A stretch of DNA of 64,000 nt from Embiotoca jacksoni (GCA_022577435.1 JAKOON010000032.1:1054001-1118000), one strand, 5' to 3'. Counted from the first letter of the stretch, positions 25,020 through 37,924 are shown. Notes: generated by a model not told the origin, from the sequence alone. Made by a program: numbers and translations.

Positions 25020-25320
25020 GGGCAGTGTTTAAATCCAGCAGAACAGGGCTTTTGAGGCAGGCAGAGTGGCAGTGATTCATAGTTCAACCCACAGTCCCTC
25101 TCTCCCCAAGTCCCTCATAATTAAAGTCGAAGCATATGGCCTTGTGACCACGCAAGCACAGAGGTATCTGCTGAACTTTTCTGGCATCTTATTTTTGAAT
25201 CACTGGCAATGGCGATCCCTTCAGCCTTCCTTTAGCGCAGCGGAAATGAAAAGCGAGTCACCTTGAGATGTCACAAGCCCCATCTGCCAGCCTAATTACC
25301 ACATCTTGTATGCTTATTGA
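25020..25320. promoter_or_regulatory. Repeat-free mixed block, weak enhancer candidate
   Basis: Complex sequence with CCTAATTACC, CATCTGCC (E-box-like) and GTGACCACGC words, after a short TA array at 24991-25001. No domain in its 66-codon frame. Included so that the stretch is described; function unknown. Confidence 0.2.
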
Positions 25321-28300
25321 TAATGTGTTTGGCAGTTTGGTTTGTTAGAGGTTATCTATATTTGTAAGAGGATGGCACGCTCTAATGTTTGAATGAGCTT
25401 CCAAATTTTGGCTTTTTTCTTGCCAGATTTTTTTCTTGAGGTTTTTAATGTAATTTTGAATTTACTTATCGAACTTATCATATTGGACAGTGCTTGTACA
25501 GCTGAGTTTAAACTATGAATTAGTGATGGTTCAACGCAGACAAAAGATGACAGGAATAATGGCCATGTTGTGACTTTGATCTACAATGAGCATATTTTAA
25601 AGGCTCACAAGGTACACTTTAATTGTCTGTTAGTACCAGTGCTGCGTCCAAAATGTAGACATGCTCACAATGCCAATGTTAACATCCTGATGTTCCTTAA
25701 TATTCATCTACAGCAATTATATCATCTTAATAGAGCGTTGTCGAATGCTATCTTATGCATTGTAATTGGCACTAAATGCAAACTAGGGCTGAGACTGAGG
25801 GGAATGTCATTAGCTCTGCCAATTCTTTCAGCTCAAAATCAAAGTACTGACCCTTATTGAAGAGTTCAACGGTAACTAATAATTGGAAATCATCCACTGT
25901 GAGACAGGAATGTCTTTACCAAGTCATGGCAATCATCGAGTAGCCATCAAGTCCTTTTACGTTGGACCTGCTTGTGGCTCTAGATTAGACAGATATTTGA
26001 TTTTCTTTGTCATTCCATCAAGCAGATCTTGGGACATGCTACTGACGAAGATAATCATTGAAATTTCCTGGCAGCTCATCCAATATCTGTTGAGGTATTT
26101 TAGTCTCAACTAAACTAGTGGAGCAATCCACAACAAAACTGTCACTAGAGGAAGCGTGGCTAGAAGTCCTCACGATAGACCTGAAAATACAAGAGATACT
26201 ATTCAGCAGTGCTGAGTTAAGTTCCAATATTACAGAAATGCTTTATGTCCGAATTGCAACAGAAACGGTAACATGAAAGAAGCCGGGAAGTGTCACAGGG
26301 ACCACACCGCCTTGAGAAATAAGAGGATTCATAGAACACGGCTGAGGCCTCTTTTGTGTGCCCACGGTGGGTCACAGCAACACTAGTGTTAGCTTTGGAC
26401 ATGGTCTAAATGTTACTTCACAGGCCACCAAGGACATTTTTTTTCTGCTGGAGCATGGTCTATATGAACAGTAATATTGGGATTAGTGTAAGCATTTTGC
26501 AGAGACGACCTGCCTGAAAAGGGATGAGCCCAAGTGGTGAAGGCCGGTTTTATGATAATTCTGTACAATAATCTTTCTTTGCCTTGAATTATGGAAAGGG
26601 TTTGGCCGAGGCTCTAACCCAACCCTGGTGACTGCTCATCGTTTCTCAGGGCCAACATTTTGTCCCTTTTATTTTTCTTATCAGAATTTTTAGGGGAAGA
26701 AATCAGGGTTGTGCTGTATTACATTTAGTTTCGTATTAGATTAGAGAATGGGCCTGCTGGATAAGTCCTGCTGTTCACCCCTCACTTTCTTTACTTCATC
26801 CTCCTCGCTCCCTCCTTTCCCACTAAATCATTCATTCCCAGACTTATCCAAGAGTGAAATGGAGCACAGGCCAGGCTAGTTAATGGGGTTCTATGAGCCA
26901 TAAGATTACTTTCCTACCTGAGCTCATTCCTATGAATCTTCCTTAGAGAAGCGACTAAAATAACAAACCACTTCCCACCGTAAGCCAAAGTTACAGAAGG
27001 ACTGTTTATACAGGCTGTGGTTTCCATCAGCTCCTGCGCTTTCGGTGTCAAGCATCAGCAAGCCCTGCGCTCGTCTGATATTCGCTGCCCTGCTTCCCGA
27101 TGGGACAGAGTCACAAATGTTAACAAGAGAACTCAATCTACATTCCCCAAGCAGTTTAATTGGAGCAGGAAAAAAGACGGTGGGAGGTTGTTGTTGTTTT
27201 TCCTCAGTGGAAATCACAGGTGATAATGACTTTTAATTTGTTTTGCTGACATGTTTTGTTTTCCCTCTCAATTGGTTCACAACCAGCAACTCTGCTATTT
27301 AAACCATGTGGTGTGTTTTGGTATCTGAGTCTCATTACTTGTGCATCTCGTTATTTGACCGATTTTGCAGTTTCAAAGTCATAATGGTCCCATGGCTGTT
27401 TCTCTACTACCATGTTATTGTTTGATAAATCAATGTGACCCCAGACTGACCAATGACAACTCATCATCAATTATGTTCAGTGTCTTAACGGGTAGTGTAA
27501 TATTTTAAACAAAGTGCTAGGTGATACATTTTTTTTTTTTTAGCAGAATTTATAAAGGTTGGTGTGGTGGCATTTCAGGATATTTTCAGTCATTCATGTA
27601 CATTCATATTTTCTAACCCTGTGCTTTAAAACAAAAATCAACTGAACCTGACAATGAGCCCTACCTAAAGAAAAAAAAAAAAAATTCTCATTTTATCACT
27701 AAACAGTTCAATCTATTGCTATAATTCTATTGAATTCCCCATAATCGTAATGGCTAATGCTGTTCCTTCAAATTGAAATGCTAACAGATCTAGTTACTGA
27801 GCATTAAAGATGTCTGCCCTGCAGCTCGAGTTCTGTAAACAAAAAAAACTCTGTTGAAGCTATTTTCTTTAGTTTGACTGGTCTACATGTTGACCGTGGC
27901 AAATAAGCGACTTCTATTATCTATAAGCTCTGACAAAAATCGAAAAGGTGAGGCTTCAGTTAAGAATTGCTTTGCCACGCCAGTCTGCAAGATCACAAAT
28001 TAGCAGTAAATTAAATGTGTTGGAGATTTATGAAATGTTATAGAGGCAGATATTTCTGAATGATAAGGAAATTAAGAAGATTCAGTTGCACTGAGAGAAT
28101 GAAGGAATCTTACTTCCATGCTGCTTGTTTTGGCTGTTTTATCTTTCTATTTGGACAATAAAAAAGAAGACAGGCGAACAAAGATGGATCACACAACAAA
28201 AAAACTCCAATAGTTGGGAATTGAATCGTGGTACTCGGTGTGGGATTCACCTCCCAGTGGACCACAACACACAGTCTTTTATAGCGCTGGGTTATTGATT

Positions 28301-30359
28301 GGATTTGATTTTGATTCATGTAACTGCGATGCGCCGAGCGCTGTCCCACCTATATGATTTTAAAGTATGACGCCTCCAGACAGAGACCTTCTTGCTTTCT
28401 TATTGAAGCTTCCTCCTTAGTTGTTGCATTCATTTATTTTTGTCACCTGATAAATCTCTATGGACACTAATAACTATTGATTTCCTATGCCTCGTGTCTG
28501 CTGTTCACAGTTTCATTTACGTCATGATAACTCACCAACTTGGCTTTACAGGAACAAACTCATTGCTGGGCCATCGTATGATATAAGATGTTATGAGTTC
28601 TATAGTACAGAATATAACTTGAGACTGTATTAAACTTTTGCCTGTATTTCTCCTCGTTCCTGAGGCTGTATGTTACTCTTTTTACACCTTTAAAGGGTCG
28701 TGCCAGCTGCACAGAATCAGCAGGAGACACAGAGTTCTTCCCACCTGCCTGTCTTCTGCTAACTAATACGAGCAGCACAGGCATTGTAACAAGACTTATT
28801 TTTGATGAAGCATCTCAACATTAAATTGGGCCCTGATGTCTAATTTTAGTCTACTCTGGCCCACCTTGAAGTCCTAATCAAGGCTTGGCAACTGGTGTAT
28901 GACTTTTGTTGCTGCTTTCTACATTCCTTCTGCCCTAATTGGTTCTATTTCTGTTATGAGATCTTTGGCGTAAAACTCCAGCTCTCTTTCACAGATCTCC
29001 TTAAAGTCAACGGGCTTTTTCTTTTCTCTTCTTCCCTTTTTTACCTCAGGTGGCTAACCCTATGTATTAATGAGTGCTCCATCATTTTATGCTCTATCAA
29101 TACGCTCGTTAAAGGGGATAGACCTGCTTTTGAATTCCATTTTGAACTTGTGTATAACATACAGTTCTGTGTCCTGCATGAGGTTCAAGTTGAATATTGC
29201 CATCAGTCACACAGTTAGCCAGAATTGCGCCCCCGACATGCGTTTAATCTGCATCAGCATAATGGTGACCTGTATTGCCGACTCATCATCAAGTTCTAAA
29301 CCTAAAGAAAGTTTTGCCAGGCACATATATGAATTAAAAACATATAAATGAATAAATAAATAATGTCTGGGTCTGGTCACTAACATATCAGTGAAAGGAA
29401 TAATCAATGGTGGAAAATTGAATCACATTGTTTATTAGCAAAAGTAGCCATAACACGGTATACAGATACTTGAAGAAACATTATTGATTTCTAAGTATTT
29501 TTCTCCAGACATTATGTAGATATAGTGCATAAACATTAAACGTACCATTAAATATAATACACTCAAATATTAACACAATATAGCACACAAACAAGTCAAC
29601 ACACAAAAAACTTGTCAGCTAAACAAAAAGTGCCATTCTGATGGCACTGTATTATTGTAGGGCTTCATGACAGATGTTGTATGACTAAGCATTTAATAAA
29701 CTGTTGGGTGGTCTTAAGAGTAACTTAATGCTGAATATTTAATAAGAAATGTATGTGTCAGTTTATTACATTATCTCTTTTCCCTGGTCTGTCTGTAGTT
29801 CCATCAATTCTGCCTTCCAGACCCAAATAAATCGGTAATATTATTTAGTACACCTGACTAACAAGCTGTAGCTAACAGTGCTGGGAAGGGTTGCAGTGTT
29901 CAAATGTATATTTTGTTTAAATCAGAGGGACAAATGTTTAATCTAAAACAAGTTGCTCTTCAAAGTCAAACATTGCATGAGATTTATGATTTATTGTATG
30001 GTGCCAAAGGTAAAAAATATTTGCAGCAGTGTTTCCATCCGGAATATACTGGTGTGAAAACATTATATGGCTCACAGAAGAGAAAAGTTTCAGTTCGAGC
30101 GAAGTTAGTAGTAAATGTATTCATCTAACTTTCTCCTCTGATCCTCTGATTCCTGCTCCGCCCTCCGCTAAAGGTAGAGCTGTTCTGACCAGAGCGGAGC
30201 ACCAATACAGTTCGTGCCATGGCGATGTTATATGACAGCCACATGCACTCCTCCATCTGCTAAACTGCTTTAAATCTAGGAATTTTTACGAATTTGGTGC
30301 TTTTTAAAAACTGTTTTCCAGTGTGCTTTTGATGAGAGACACTTTTCCGCCGTGTGTTT

Positions 30360-30465
30360 TTACAAAGGGAATCAGCTGTCATCCGCAGCGCAGCCCCGAC
30401 CACGCTGCTTCTCCGAGAGGCTCCGGCACCGGCTGCTCGGAGAGAGACTGTGAACTTGGGATGTT
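30360..30465. other. Short CpG-dense patch
   Basis: About ten CpG in 100 bp, including CATCCGCAGCGCAGCCCCGA and an imperfect inverted pair TTCTCCGAG and CTCGGAGAG around GGCACCGG. The surrounding intron is CpG-poor. No TATA box, open frame or splice signal ties it to a transcript. It could be part of a repeat or a small regulatory patch. Confidence 0.3.
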
Positions 30466-31426
30466 TGCAAAGTGAAGTTCAGTCAAATTAATCATTCTGT
30501 CACACAATGAGAGCAGAGCACCCCAGGGCTAAAAGGGAGACAAGGCCTTTCAGCAAGAAGAATACGCTGCGCTACTGTATATGTTTTGGGCTTGTTATTC
30601 ATTTTCACTAAGGGATGCAGGCGGTGGGGATGGGGAGGCTATGTAGTGGTGTGCTCTCGCTCTCCCGGTACCGGGGAATATATCTATCGTTCCGGGGAGC
30701 CATTTCCCATAAGAGGGGATAAATGGATGTAGCTGAAGGTGAGGACAATGCAGGAACATCACATTTAGAGGCTTATTCATCAAGTTCATAGGTGGTGTCA
30801 GGCCTCTGCCAAATGTTGCATTTTCACAGCACCCTTGTAAAGAAACTGGTACTGCATCCCCAACACTCATCATACTTCATATCTAATTTGGGTCTCCGTG
30901 TTTATGCACTAAGTAGATAAGCAGAGCTTCCTTTGTTCCTCAGTTTCGACACAATTTGTTCTAACTTTCTTTGATCTGGAACAACTACATCTCAACGTCG
31001 TCTTCAGTGTTCAACCAGAATTTTAGCTCTTTCGAAGGTTTAGACTTGAAAGTAAATGGTTCTAAAAACAAAACAACCTCCCTCTATTTATGAGCGTGTC
31101 CATCTGAATCACATGTTTCCTAAATGTTTTTATTTTCTTTTAAGTTCTTAATTACAAGGTTTTGTCTTATCTTAAGCCTTTTCAGCCATGCACCTCGCAT
31201 GCTTGACCACGCCGCACATTTATTCAAGTTAACTATTTTAATATCAAGTGAAATACAATACAAATGGACAGCATATAACCATATATGTATGTCCTTTTTT
31301 AATGCTGACTGGTTGCTGTCAGATTTCAGGCTCTAAAATAAGCAGCAGATATTCTCTGATACCAAACGATGCATTTGAAGAGAATATTTATTAGGATATC
31401 CGGTTTGATTTACTTAGTGAGAAACT

Positions 31427-31642
31427 AAATGGTAAATGGTCTGCACTTGAATAGCGCTTTAGGACCTTAGCGGTCTCAAAGCACTTTTACGCTGTTTTCC
31501 ATTCACCCATTCACACACACATTCACACACCAATTGCCATTGGGAGCAACTTGGAGTTCAGTGTCTTGCTTAAAGACACTTAGGCGTGTGGACAGGAGGA
31601 TTAGTGGGCGACCCGCTTGACCATCTCAGCCACAGCCGCCCC
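31427..31642 (-). mobile_element. tRNA-derived SINE lacking its B box
   Basis: On the minus strand the element starts with GGGCGGCTGTGGCTGAGATG, a tRNA-like head with A-box words. It continues with CTAAGTGTCTTTAAGCAAGA and ends AAAGCGCTATTCAAGTGC, then a short ATTTACC repeat. I know this as a widespread fish SINE. The expected B-box region (GGTTCGATTCC) between the head and GTCCACACGCC is missing, so the copy should not be able to recruit polymerase III. Confidence 0.65.
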
Positions 31643-32768
31643 TAAAGCTCATGATTGCCATTAATTGTGACAGTCAAGCATCGAAGTACAAAAATGTTTT
31701 TGATTTAATAATTCATATTAATTTCTACATGTAATTGTAAATTACACTTACACACGCATGAGCTTGGAGCAGGTCAGTAGAACTTGAGAATGGATTTCCC
31801 AGTGAAATGCATTTGTGAAACAGGATGTTGCACCTTTTTTTCATCAGTGTACGCTTAGTGCTTGCAAATTGTGAAGCAGGACCTCAGTGCGTAATATCTT
31901 GCACATGCTGAAGGTCAAATTTGAGAGGTTCCCTAAACCAAAGAAATATGTTTTTTCCTCGGTTCAGATTAGACTATGTAAATAGTAAATTCACAATGGG
32001 GAAGAATGGTAAACTCTAACTGGACATGGAGCAAAATGCAGTCGTATCATGTGTCTCGGTCAAGTCACAGCAAGGTTTTATGACTCTGACATCACTAAAA
32101 TTTGACAGTCACCAATTTATCAGACCAAATATTGTGTCATCTGAATCTGGCATTTACAGAAGCTACAGTGTTTACCTAATATTGACACAGTAAACCCAAA
32201 CTAAAATATTTCCCTTAACCGAAAGTAGTTTTCATCTTAAAATAGCCAACACTGCTTTGTAAATGTTTTGGAAGTCACAGGTAAATCATGTTTTGTTTGG
32301 AGATGTCAGGTTACAAATGCTTCTAGTTGTGCAACAACAGTTTCTCATTTAATCTTGAGGATTTGATGGTTCTTTTAGTTTTGACTTGACGAGTTGTAAA
32401 GTTGCCAGAACTGCACCGGTCTCTAAGCATTTGTCTCATTGCTGTTACAGAAACTGGTGAAAAGAAACATAATCGCTCTCTAAAATTCTAAAAAGTTTAT
32501 CCTCAGAAAGGTGATATTTCTGTCTCAACCAATCTCCATCCCAAAATATGCATGATAAATGCTTCATGTTGGTTCCAAATACATCTTCATTTCTGTGGCA
32601 CAAAGCGCCACCCTTCGCTGGAGATGACTGACATACCCTCCTTTATTCATCATCTATCATTTCCCCCTCACCTTTTCATACACTGTGCACTTTTTCACAT
32701 CTCTACTTTAAATTGTTCCTCATCTCAATTTATCTCTCTCATACACACCCAGTGGAATTTGTCAAATG

Positions 32769-32769
32769 C

Positions 32770-32806
<37 letters not shown>
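32769..32806. repeat. CA microsatellite
   Basis: 38 bp of CA dinucleotides with one G interruption near the start. Confidence 0.95.
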
Positions 32807-32809
<3 letters not shown>

Positions 32810-34039
32810 CTTATCTTTTCCTTTCCTCTGTACCTTTTTTTTATTCCGGTTCCCCTCTTCGATGTCTGTGGTTGCAGGATACGTGTCTCAGTCACCAGCG
32901 TTATCCAGATACCTTCTGGATGGGCTTGTGAACACGGAGGGGGCAGTCACAGTGATGTATGGCTGTAATCCTACTGCTGCAGCATGACACGGCTGTCAGT
33001 TGCCATGGGAGACTACATGATTTATATTCTGCAGCTCTGTTTATGGTCTGATATAAGTGATGTTAAAAGCCTGATCCTGCACACTTGTGCAAAAATGAGG
33101 GGGCCCTGCCACTGATTAGACAGACACTTTAGTCACCAGGGTTTAAAAATGTTTGTAGCATTAAAATCCTTTCATATATACAGTAATCCCCAAAGGACAA
33201 ATTATGTATTTACTGTACATCACGTTCAGTAACAAACTGCACTTTCTTCATGCTATTTCTATAATTGATCTGTCAAAAAAAAAAGACTGATTGCTTCTTT
33301 AACCCCTACTTCTCTAAGAACAGCGAGGATTCTCCTACTGCCGTGAGTAAAGGTTGTTTCCTCTTCCTCACGTGTCCCATTGCACGTTCATTTACATATC
33401 TGTATGTTGCGCTTTATCTGCCACCAGCTGTTTGTTGCCGTGGGTAAGCGCGGACCATATAACATTTGATAGGCCGTGCAGTGCATCAAAATTAATAACA
33501 TTGCTACATGTGTGACTTCTTCAGACAGAGGAGACGGGCATTATTGATTTCACCAGGGAAAGGATTGTTAAATGAGACAAAATCAATACAGATAATATAC
33601 CGGGCTGTGAAGGAACACTGTGAAAGAGCAACATGAAAAATATGATGGCACTATTGCATATAGGTACACTGAAAAGTGGTGTGCTTCATTTTACAGAATA
33701 CATGCCGATCTGCAGTGATTGACAAACTTCCATGATATTGATTCGATAATAATAAAACAGCTTTCTTGATTAATTAATTAGTCAGCACATGGGTTGGAGT
33801 TTGAAGGCCATTTATCAAATTTAGATATAATATTAAATTTGCGATTTGATTCCCTAAATCAACTTATCTGGCGCTGCTCATTTTTTCAGCATTTAAGGTT
33901 AAACATCAGTAAAACTCAAATATTCTGTTGATTTGTTGGTTGAGATTTGTTGGCTAACAAGAAACATGACAGTTATAAATATTATTCAACCTAATGCTCA
34001 CATACAACCTAAAAATGAAAGCAGCATGTGTTAAACCTG

Positions 34040-34400
34040 AACTTTGAGATGTTTGGACCACTTGGGGGCAAGAAGCAAGTTGTAAGAGTGCAACATATTA
34101 TCCCTTTTTATGTGTTTACATTTTATTTATTTTTTTTAATTGTTTGCAAAAGAGTATTTACAAATCCAACAACATTGTGTATCTGAATTGTGAATATCCA
34201 AAACTCCCTTTTAGCTCTGTTTTGGTCTTCACCATCTCCTGAGGGAAATATCTGTCTCTTTAGCCACTAAATGGTCCACTGTGTTCACCAGCTAGCTGCT
34301 AACTGTGCATGCCTACTGTTTTATACAAAGCAGTGTACAGTGGGTTTTTAGAACTTTTTTTTCTGAGAACAGCTGTCAGCTATGGAGAAAAATGACGCTG
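34040..34400 (+). repeat. Dispersed fish repeat, copy 2 of 3
   Basis: Contains TTTTAGCTCTGTTTTGGTCT, CTCTTTAGCCACTAAATG, CACCAGCTAGCTGCTAACTG and ACAGTGGGTTTTTAGA. I recognise the word order from a repeat common in percomorph genomes. It is the longest of the three copies here and lies opposite in orientation to the other two. Confidence 0.6.
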
Positions 34401-34670
34401 ATGAATGAGTGTGAGGATTAGTTAGACAGTTAGACACCTAAATAATGACCTGACACTCATTACAGCTTCATAAGGCTAAAGGATGCCGAATCAAATTCAG
34501 GGGATAATTCTCTGTATGTTTATTTCTATAAGAGGCCCCTTTCACATTCTTACAGTTATTTGAAAAGCATTCACACAGAACTGTTGCTTTAAATGCAATT
34601 ATGTGTGAATGCTTTCTAAAACATACCAAATAGTTTCTATGATAAACAACAACAACAACAACAAAATGAC

Positions 34671-34757
34671 ATTTGGTGTAAGAACCCTTTACATTTAAAA
34701 CAGTACATGTTTCAGCCAGGTCTTTTGTTCTAAGCATCTTAGAGAACTTGCCACAGT
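34671..34757 (-). mobile_element. Short fragment of the same Tc1/mariner family
   Basis: TTTGGTGTAAGAACCC, TTTAAAACAGTA and AGCATCTTAGAGAACTTG occur in the same order as in the copy at 3500-3585. The fragment is in the same orientation as the element at 3392-4510, about 31 kb away. Both ends are lost, and an AAC microsatellite (34646-34663) abuts the left side. Confidence 0.6.
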
Positions 34758-35904
34758 TTTTTTTTTATTTGTTTAATTGTGGTTGGAAAATGTAGCAATA
34801 ATTAATCAGCAAAATGTCATTCAATTAGTCACCATTTATCAAGTAGTAATAGGTTCAGCTTTTGAAATGTCAGAATTTGCTCTGTTTTGTGTCATTAAAT
34901 ATCTGCAGGATTTGGGCTGTTGGTAGAGACTTGATCAAGTAATCAACGAAAATAATAATTAGATTCAACCTCATTGATTTTTTTTTTTGCCTGTGTCTGA
35001 ATCCCGTACATGACAGTTAATCCATCCCAATTAGAAATAAATCCTGGCTCACTACATCAAAGTGGGTCATTTTACAGGTCAGGAAAAGTGAATGTTCAAT
35101 CATGATTGAAATGTTCATTACAGCAGCAGAACATAGTTTGAGTTTGGCGTCTATGCTCCCGCCTCATTACTCCCCACAGATGTGATTAGAGATATTGGTG
35201 AATGATGAGAAAATATGTGAAAGTACATGCAGCAGTACTGACGCAGGGCAGCAGTGTTGTTAACAGCCACAGGGGTGAGATTAGAAACTTTGCAGTTTAA
35301 ATAGACCGTCAAATCAGGAGGCGTGTATGTCAGATGATTATGGAATATGAGACATGTCACATGATGCAGAGTGGAGCAGCTTGAGTTGACTGCCTGAACT
35401 TGCCTTTAAGCTCCTCCATTTATGACAAGGTTTTACTTTTTTTTTCCATCACTGCATATTACTGCGTGAATTACTGTAATGCGAAAGTGAGAAAATATAG
35501 ATTTGGGAAAATAACTGAATTCATTAGGAGGATGTTAAGAGTCAGGGTTTTTTTTGTTTTTTGTTTTGTTTTTTTATTTAATAAAAAACAGTGATAAAAA
35601 AAAAAAAGTTGTAAGTATCCTCTTTAGCATGCATATGCTGTTAAAAAGAAAGTGAGATATTGGCCTCCTCTTTCATCTAACAGTGAAGATGTGGCTGCCT
35701 TCTACGATATAACTCCTCTTTAATCTAGCCCCACACACTTTGCTTGCCACTCTCTTCTGTCATCTAATAAAGTATAAATATTTATTACATTTTCTTCCTG
35801 ATTCTTCAGGTAAAGTAAACAGGAATTAAATGCAGGGCCACCCTTTGATCTGGCACTGAAGACTGCAATCTCCTCCACTATGGAGGAATAAATAACACAT
35901 TAAT

Positions 35905-35961
35905 AATATAGTTTTTCTGTGTGGTTTTACAGGTGTGGTGGCGGACTTCTCTGAACCATGA
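35905..35961 (+). other. Decoy or alternative splice acceptor before exon B
   Basis: TCTGTGTGGTTTTACAG before GTGTGGTGG copies the true acceptor TCTGTGTGTGATTTTGCAG before GTATGGTGA with few differences. If used, the exon would start at 35933. In the gene's frame it would read Gly-VVADFSEP and then TGA at 35959-35961. The 92-bp extension is not a multiple of three. Its pyrimidine tract looks at least as good as the true one. Usage is unknown. Confidence 0.45.
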
Positions 35962-36024
35962 TTTAATAGAGCGCCCTGAACTGCATCCATTTGTTAAATG
36001 TGTTGTCTGTGTGTGATTTTGCAG

Positions 36025-36129
36025 GTATGGTGAACTACAGTGAAGTGACTGGCTATCCCCTCGTTCAGCACTGGAGTCTTCGCTCTGTGCTGTACCACGT
36101 CAAACTCAATCAGTGGGTCCTCTCTCAAG
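36025..36129 (+). CDS. astn2: Astrotactin exon B (MACPF domain), probable astn2
   Basis: The exon is flanked by GATTTTGCAG and GTAAAC. Its first two bases (GT) complete the split Gly codon from the exon at 7911-8038. Then come 34 codons, including MVNYSEVTGYPLVQHW and SVLYHVKLNQ, and a final G that starts a split Ala codon. The length is 105 bp with phase 1 on both sides, so skipping it would remove 35 codons without a frameshift. The residues belong to the MACPF domain of astrotactins, which is extracellular or luminal. The tryptophan in NQWVLSQ is not what I remember at that position in mammals, but this is from memory. An almost identical acceptor (TTTTACAG before GTGTGGTG) lies 92 bp upstream. 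If used, it would add VVADFSEP and then a stop. The exon lies between a 27,986-bp and a 7,600-bp intron. Confidence 0.92.
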
Positions 36130-36892
36130 GTAAACCACTTATTAATTATACAAATAATTAGTTATTTGTTGATTGTTTATTAAAGCTGAAGGAAACCACG
36201 CTCAAGTCTCAAGAGAGAAAAACAGCACCATCGGCGATCAATTAGTTACCACATTGTAATTAATATGACACATCAAGGTTAGCCTTAATTTTCAGTTTTG
36301 ATCAGCCATGTGAATAATAACTGGCACGCTCCCATCTTTTGATCGGAGTTGGCAATTATCTTTTGTCCCTAAACCTGAAATGCATGAGTGTAACCTGTAC
36401 GTAATCAAGTCATATTTTAAAATTAGCTTGCTACACACTATAAACAATGCATTAATGACTATAACAAATGCACAAAAATGTTTTTGTGAGAAATATTTTG
36501 TTGTACAAGAGCGTTTGTTTGTATGCATTGATAGATCTTTCAGCGGACTGAAGTTTATCTTACACATATGGTGCTGTAACCTCTCACAGAGCGACACATT
36601 AATATGAATTAGTCAACAAATCACTGTCACTTTCTTGGCCATTGCAACATGGTTGTGTAAGCGGATGGACAGATGGAACATCCCCATGTCCTTTTCGTGG
36701 GAGTTTCTCTTCTGAAGTGTTTTATTTCAGGACAAACTAAAGACATTTTTACACGTCATTTCTTTCCTTTTCTCCACTTGTGGCAGCTGAATGTCAACGT
36801 TCACCAGGAATGTACAGTGCTTGTGAGACCTCCTGGCCTCTCAATTTGAAAATATGGTCAGGTTAACGTATATTTAAACCAGCAAGGTGAAG

Positions 36893-37436
36893 ATAGTTTA
36901 GTGCTGTGTTCCACACGGCGTACTTGTGCACTCACTATTTTGAGTGGATCAGTGCGTTCACACTGTCAAGTACAGAAACACACAGTGCTCTGCAAGTACC
37001 AGGATGATGCACTCAAAACGCCCCAAAGAAGAAGTGTGAAATGCTGGACACTTTCCACCCTCGACTGTCGTCATCTTGGCTACACAGAAATTAAGGCTCT
37101 GAGGAAGCTGCAGATGTTCCTGAACACCACACAGAAGTGTGTTTCTTTTTCACTACTGCGGCTGGGCAGAAGAATCAGTGTGTCTTTTGAGTGTGCTAAA
37201 CAGAAGGCACGGAAATATGTTAATATCTGAGTAAAATAATCAAAGCTGCAGATATTTTGGCGGGTGATGTGTTCACATGCTCGGGTCATTTCCAGTCAAT
37301 GCAGAACAGCAGTGTGCGGATTAAAAGGGCACTACTCTGTCAAAATGCCTGCACTACACAAGTAGGAGTCCTAACATGGAAGGGCAATATTTGTTTGGAT
37401 ACTATGGGAAGAATATCATCTTGAACACAGCAGAGG
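36893..37436 (+). repeat. Dispersed repeat, copy 1 (second copy at 60.5 kb)
   Basis: Shares an ordered series of words with 60487-61040: TGCACTCAAAACGCCC, TCTGAGGAAGCTGCAG, CTGAACACCACACA, GCAGAAGGCA, TTGGCGGGTGATG, GCAGAACAGCAGTG and AGTCCTAACATG. About 540 bp, same orientation. The frames inside are broken and unlike known proteins. Probably an unnamed DNA-transposon or retroelement family. Confidence 0.65.
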
Positions 37437-37924
37437 CAACTACATGACAAGATCCAACTTATCCTGGGACCTTACTTGGTCAGGATGGGGCAGTAGTTGA
37501 TTCTAAAAGAACAGAATAAACATTTTTTTTTATCATCAGTGTACTGCAGCTCTATTCTCATTTGCAGAGCCGCAGTATCCAGTCAGAACCTGCTGTTTTG
37601 CACTAAAGCTGACACCCAGCTGCTGCACCATCACGTTCCTGTGACAGTATGCTAATGTAAACTAACTTCTTCATCATTGTTTCTGTAATTATCCATAGTT
37701 GCAGTTAGACCATGCCTGAGGTCAAACTGTAAGCCACACTACCTATCAAGTGCATCCAACACACTATAAATAAGGAAAGTCACATGCCTGTATATCTGTA
37801 AGGTTCTTACTGAACATTAGTATCATTTGACATTTTGACACTAAAAAAAGTATACAAATAGTTGGAACAATACTTCATTAAGTCCTTAATTAAATGAACT
37901 GAATGAATTAAAGCTGTTGTATGG

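Larger units (their letters stand above)
8039..36024 (+). other. Large astrotactin intron (27,986 bp)
   Basis: Starts GTATGA and ends TTTTGCAG, phase 1. No nested gene is visible on either strand. In mammals TRIM32 sits inside an ASTN2 intron, but no RING/B-box/NHL reading frame of that size exists here. Recognisable contents are listed separately (repeats, palindromes, mixed-composition blocks). I see nothing to name in 8,700-10,800, 15,000-16,880, 17,430-19,830, 27,240-30,100 and 31,650-34,000 apart from short homopolymers and microsatellites. A short stretch at 13,310-13,400, with two GTTCGATACC-like boxes, looks like an old DNA-transposon edge but is too decayed to call. Confidence 0.85.

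Noticed and set aside
28205..28275. tRNA-like words on the minus strand (GGTCCACTGGGAGG, GATTCAATTCCC)
   Set aside because: They cannot be folded by eye into a complete cloverleaf. At most a decayed SINE head.
32713..32968. Overlapping plus-strand frames with Thr-His runs
   Set aside because: Products of the CA microsatellite at 32769-32806.
8039..36024. Search for a nested TRIM32 gene, as in mammalian ASTN2
   Set aside because: No frame near 600 codons or any RING/NHL residues on either strand, here or in the other introns of the window.
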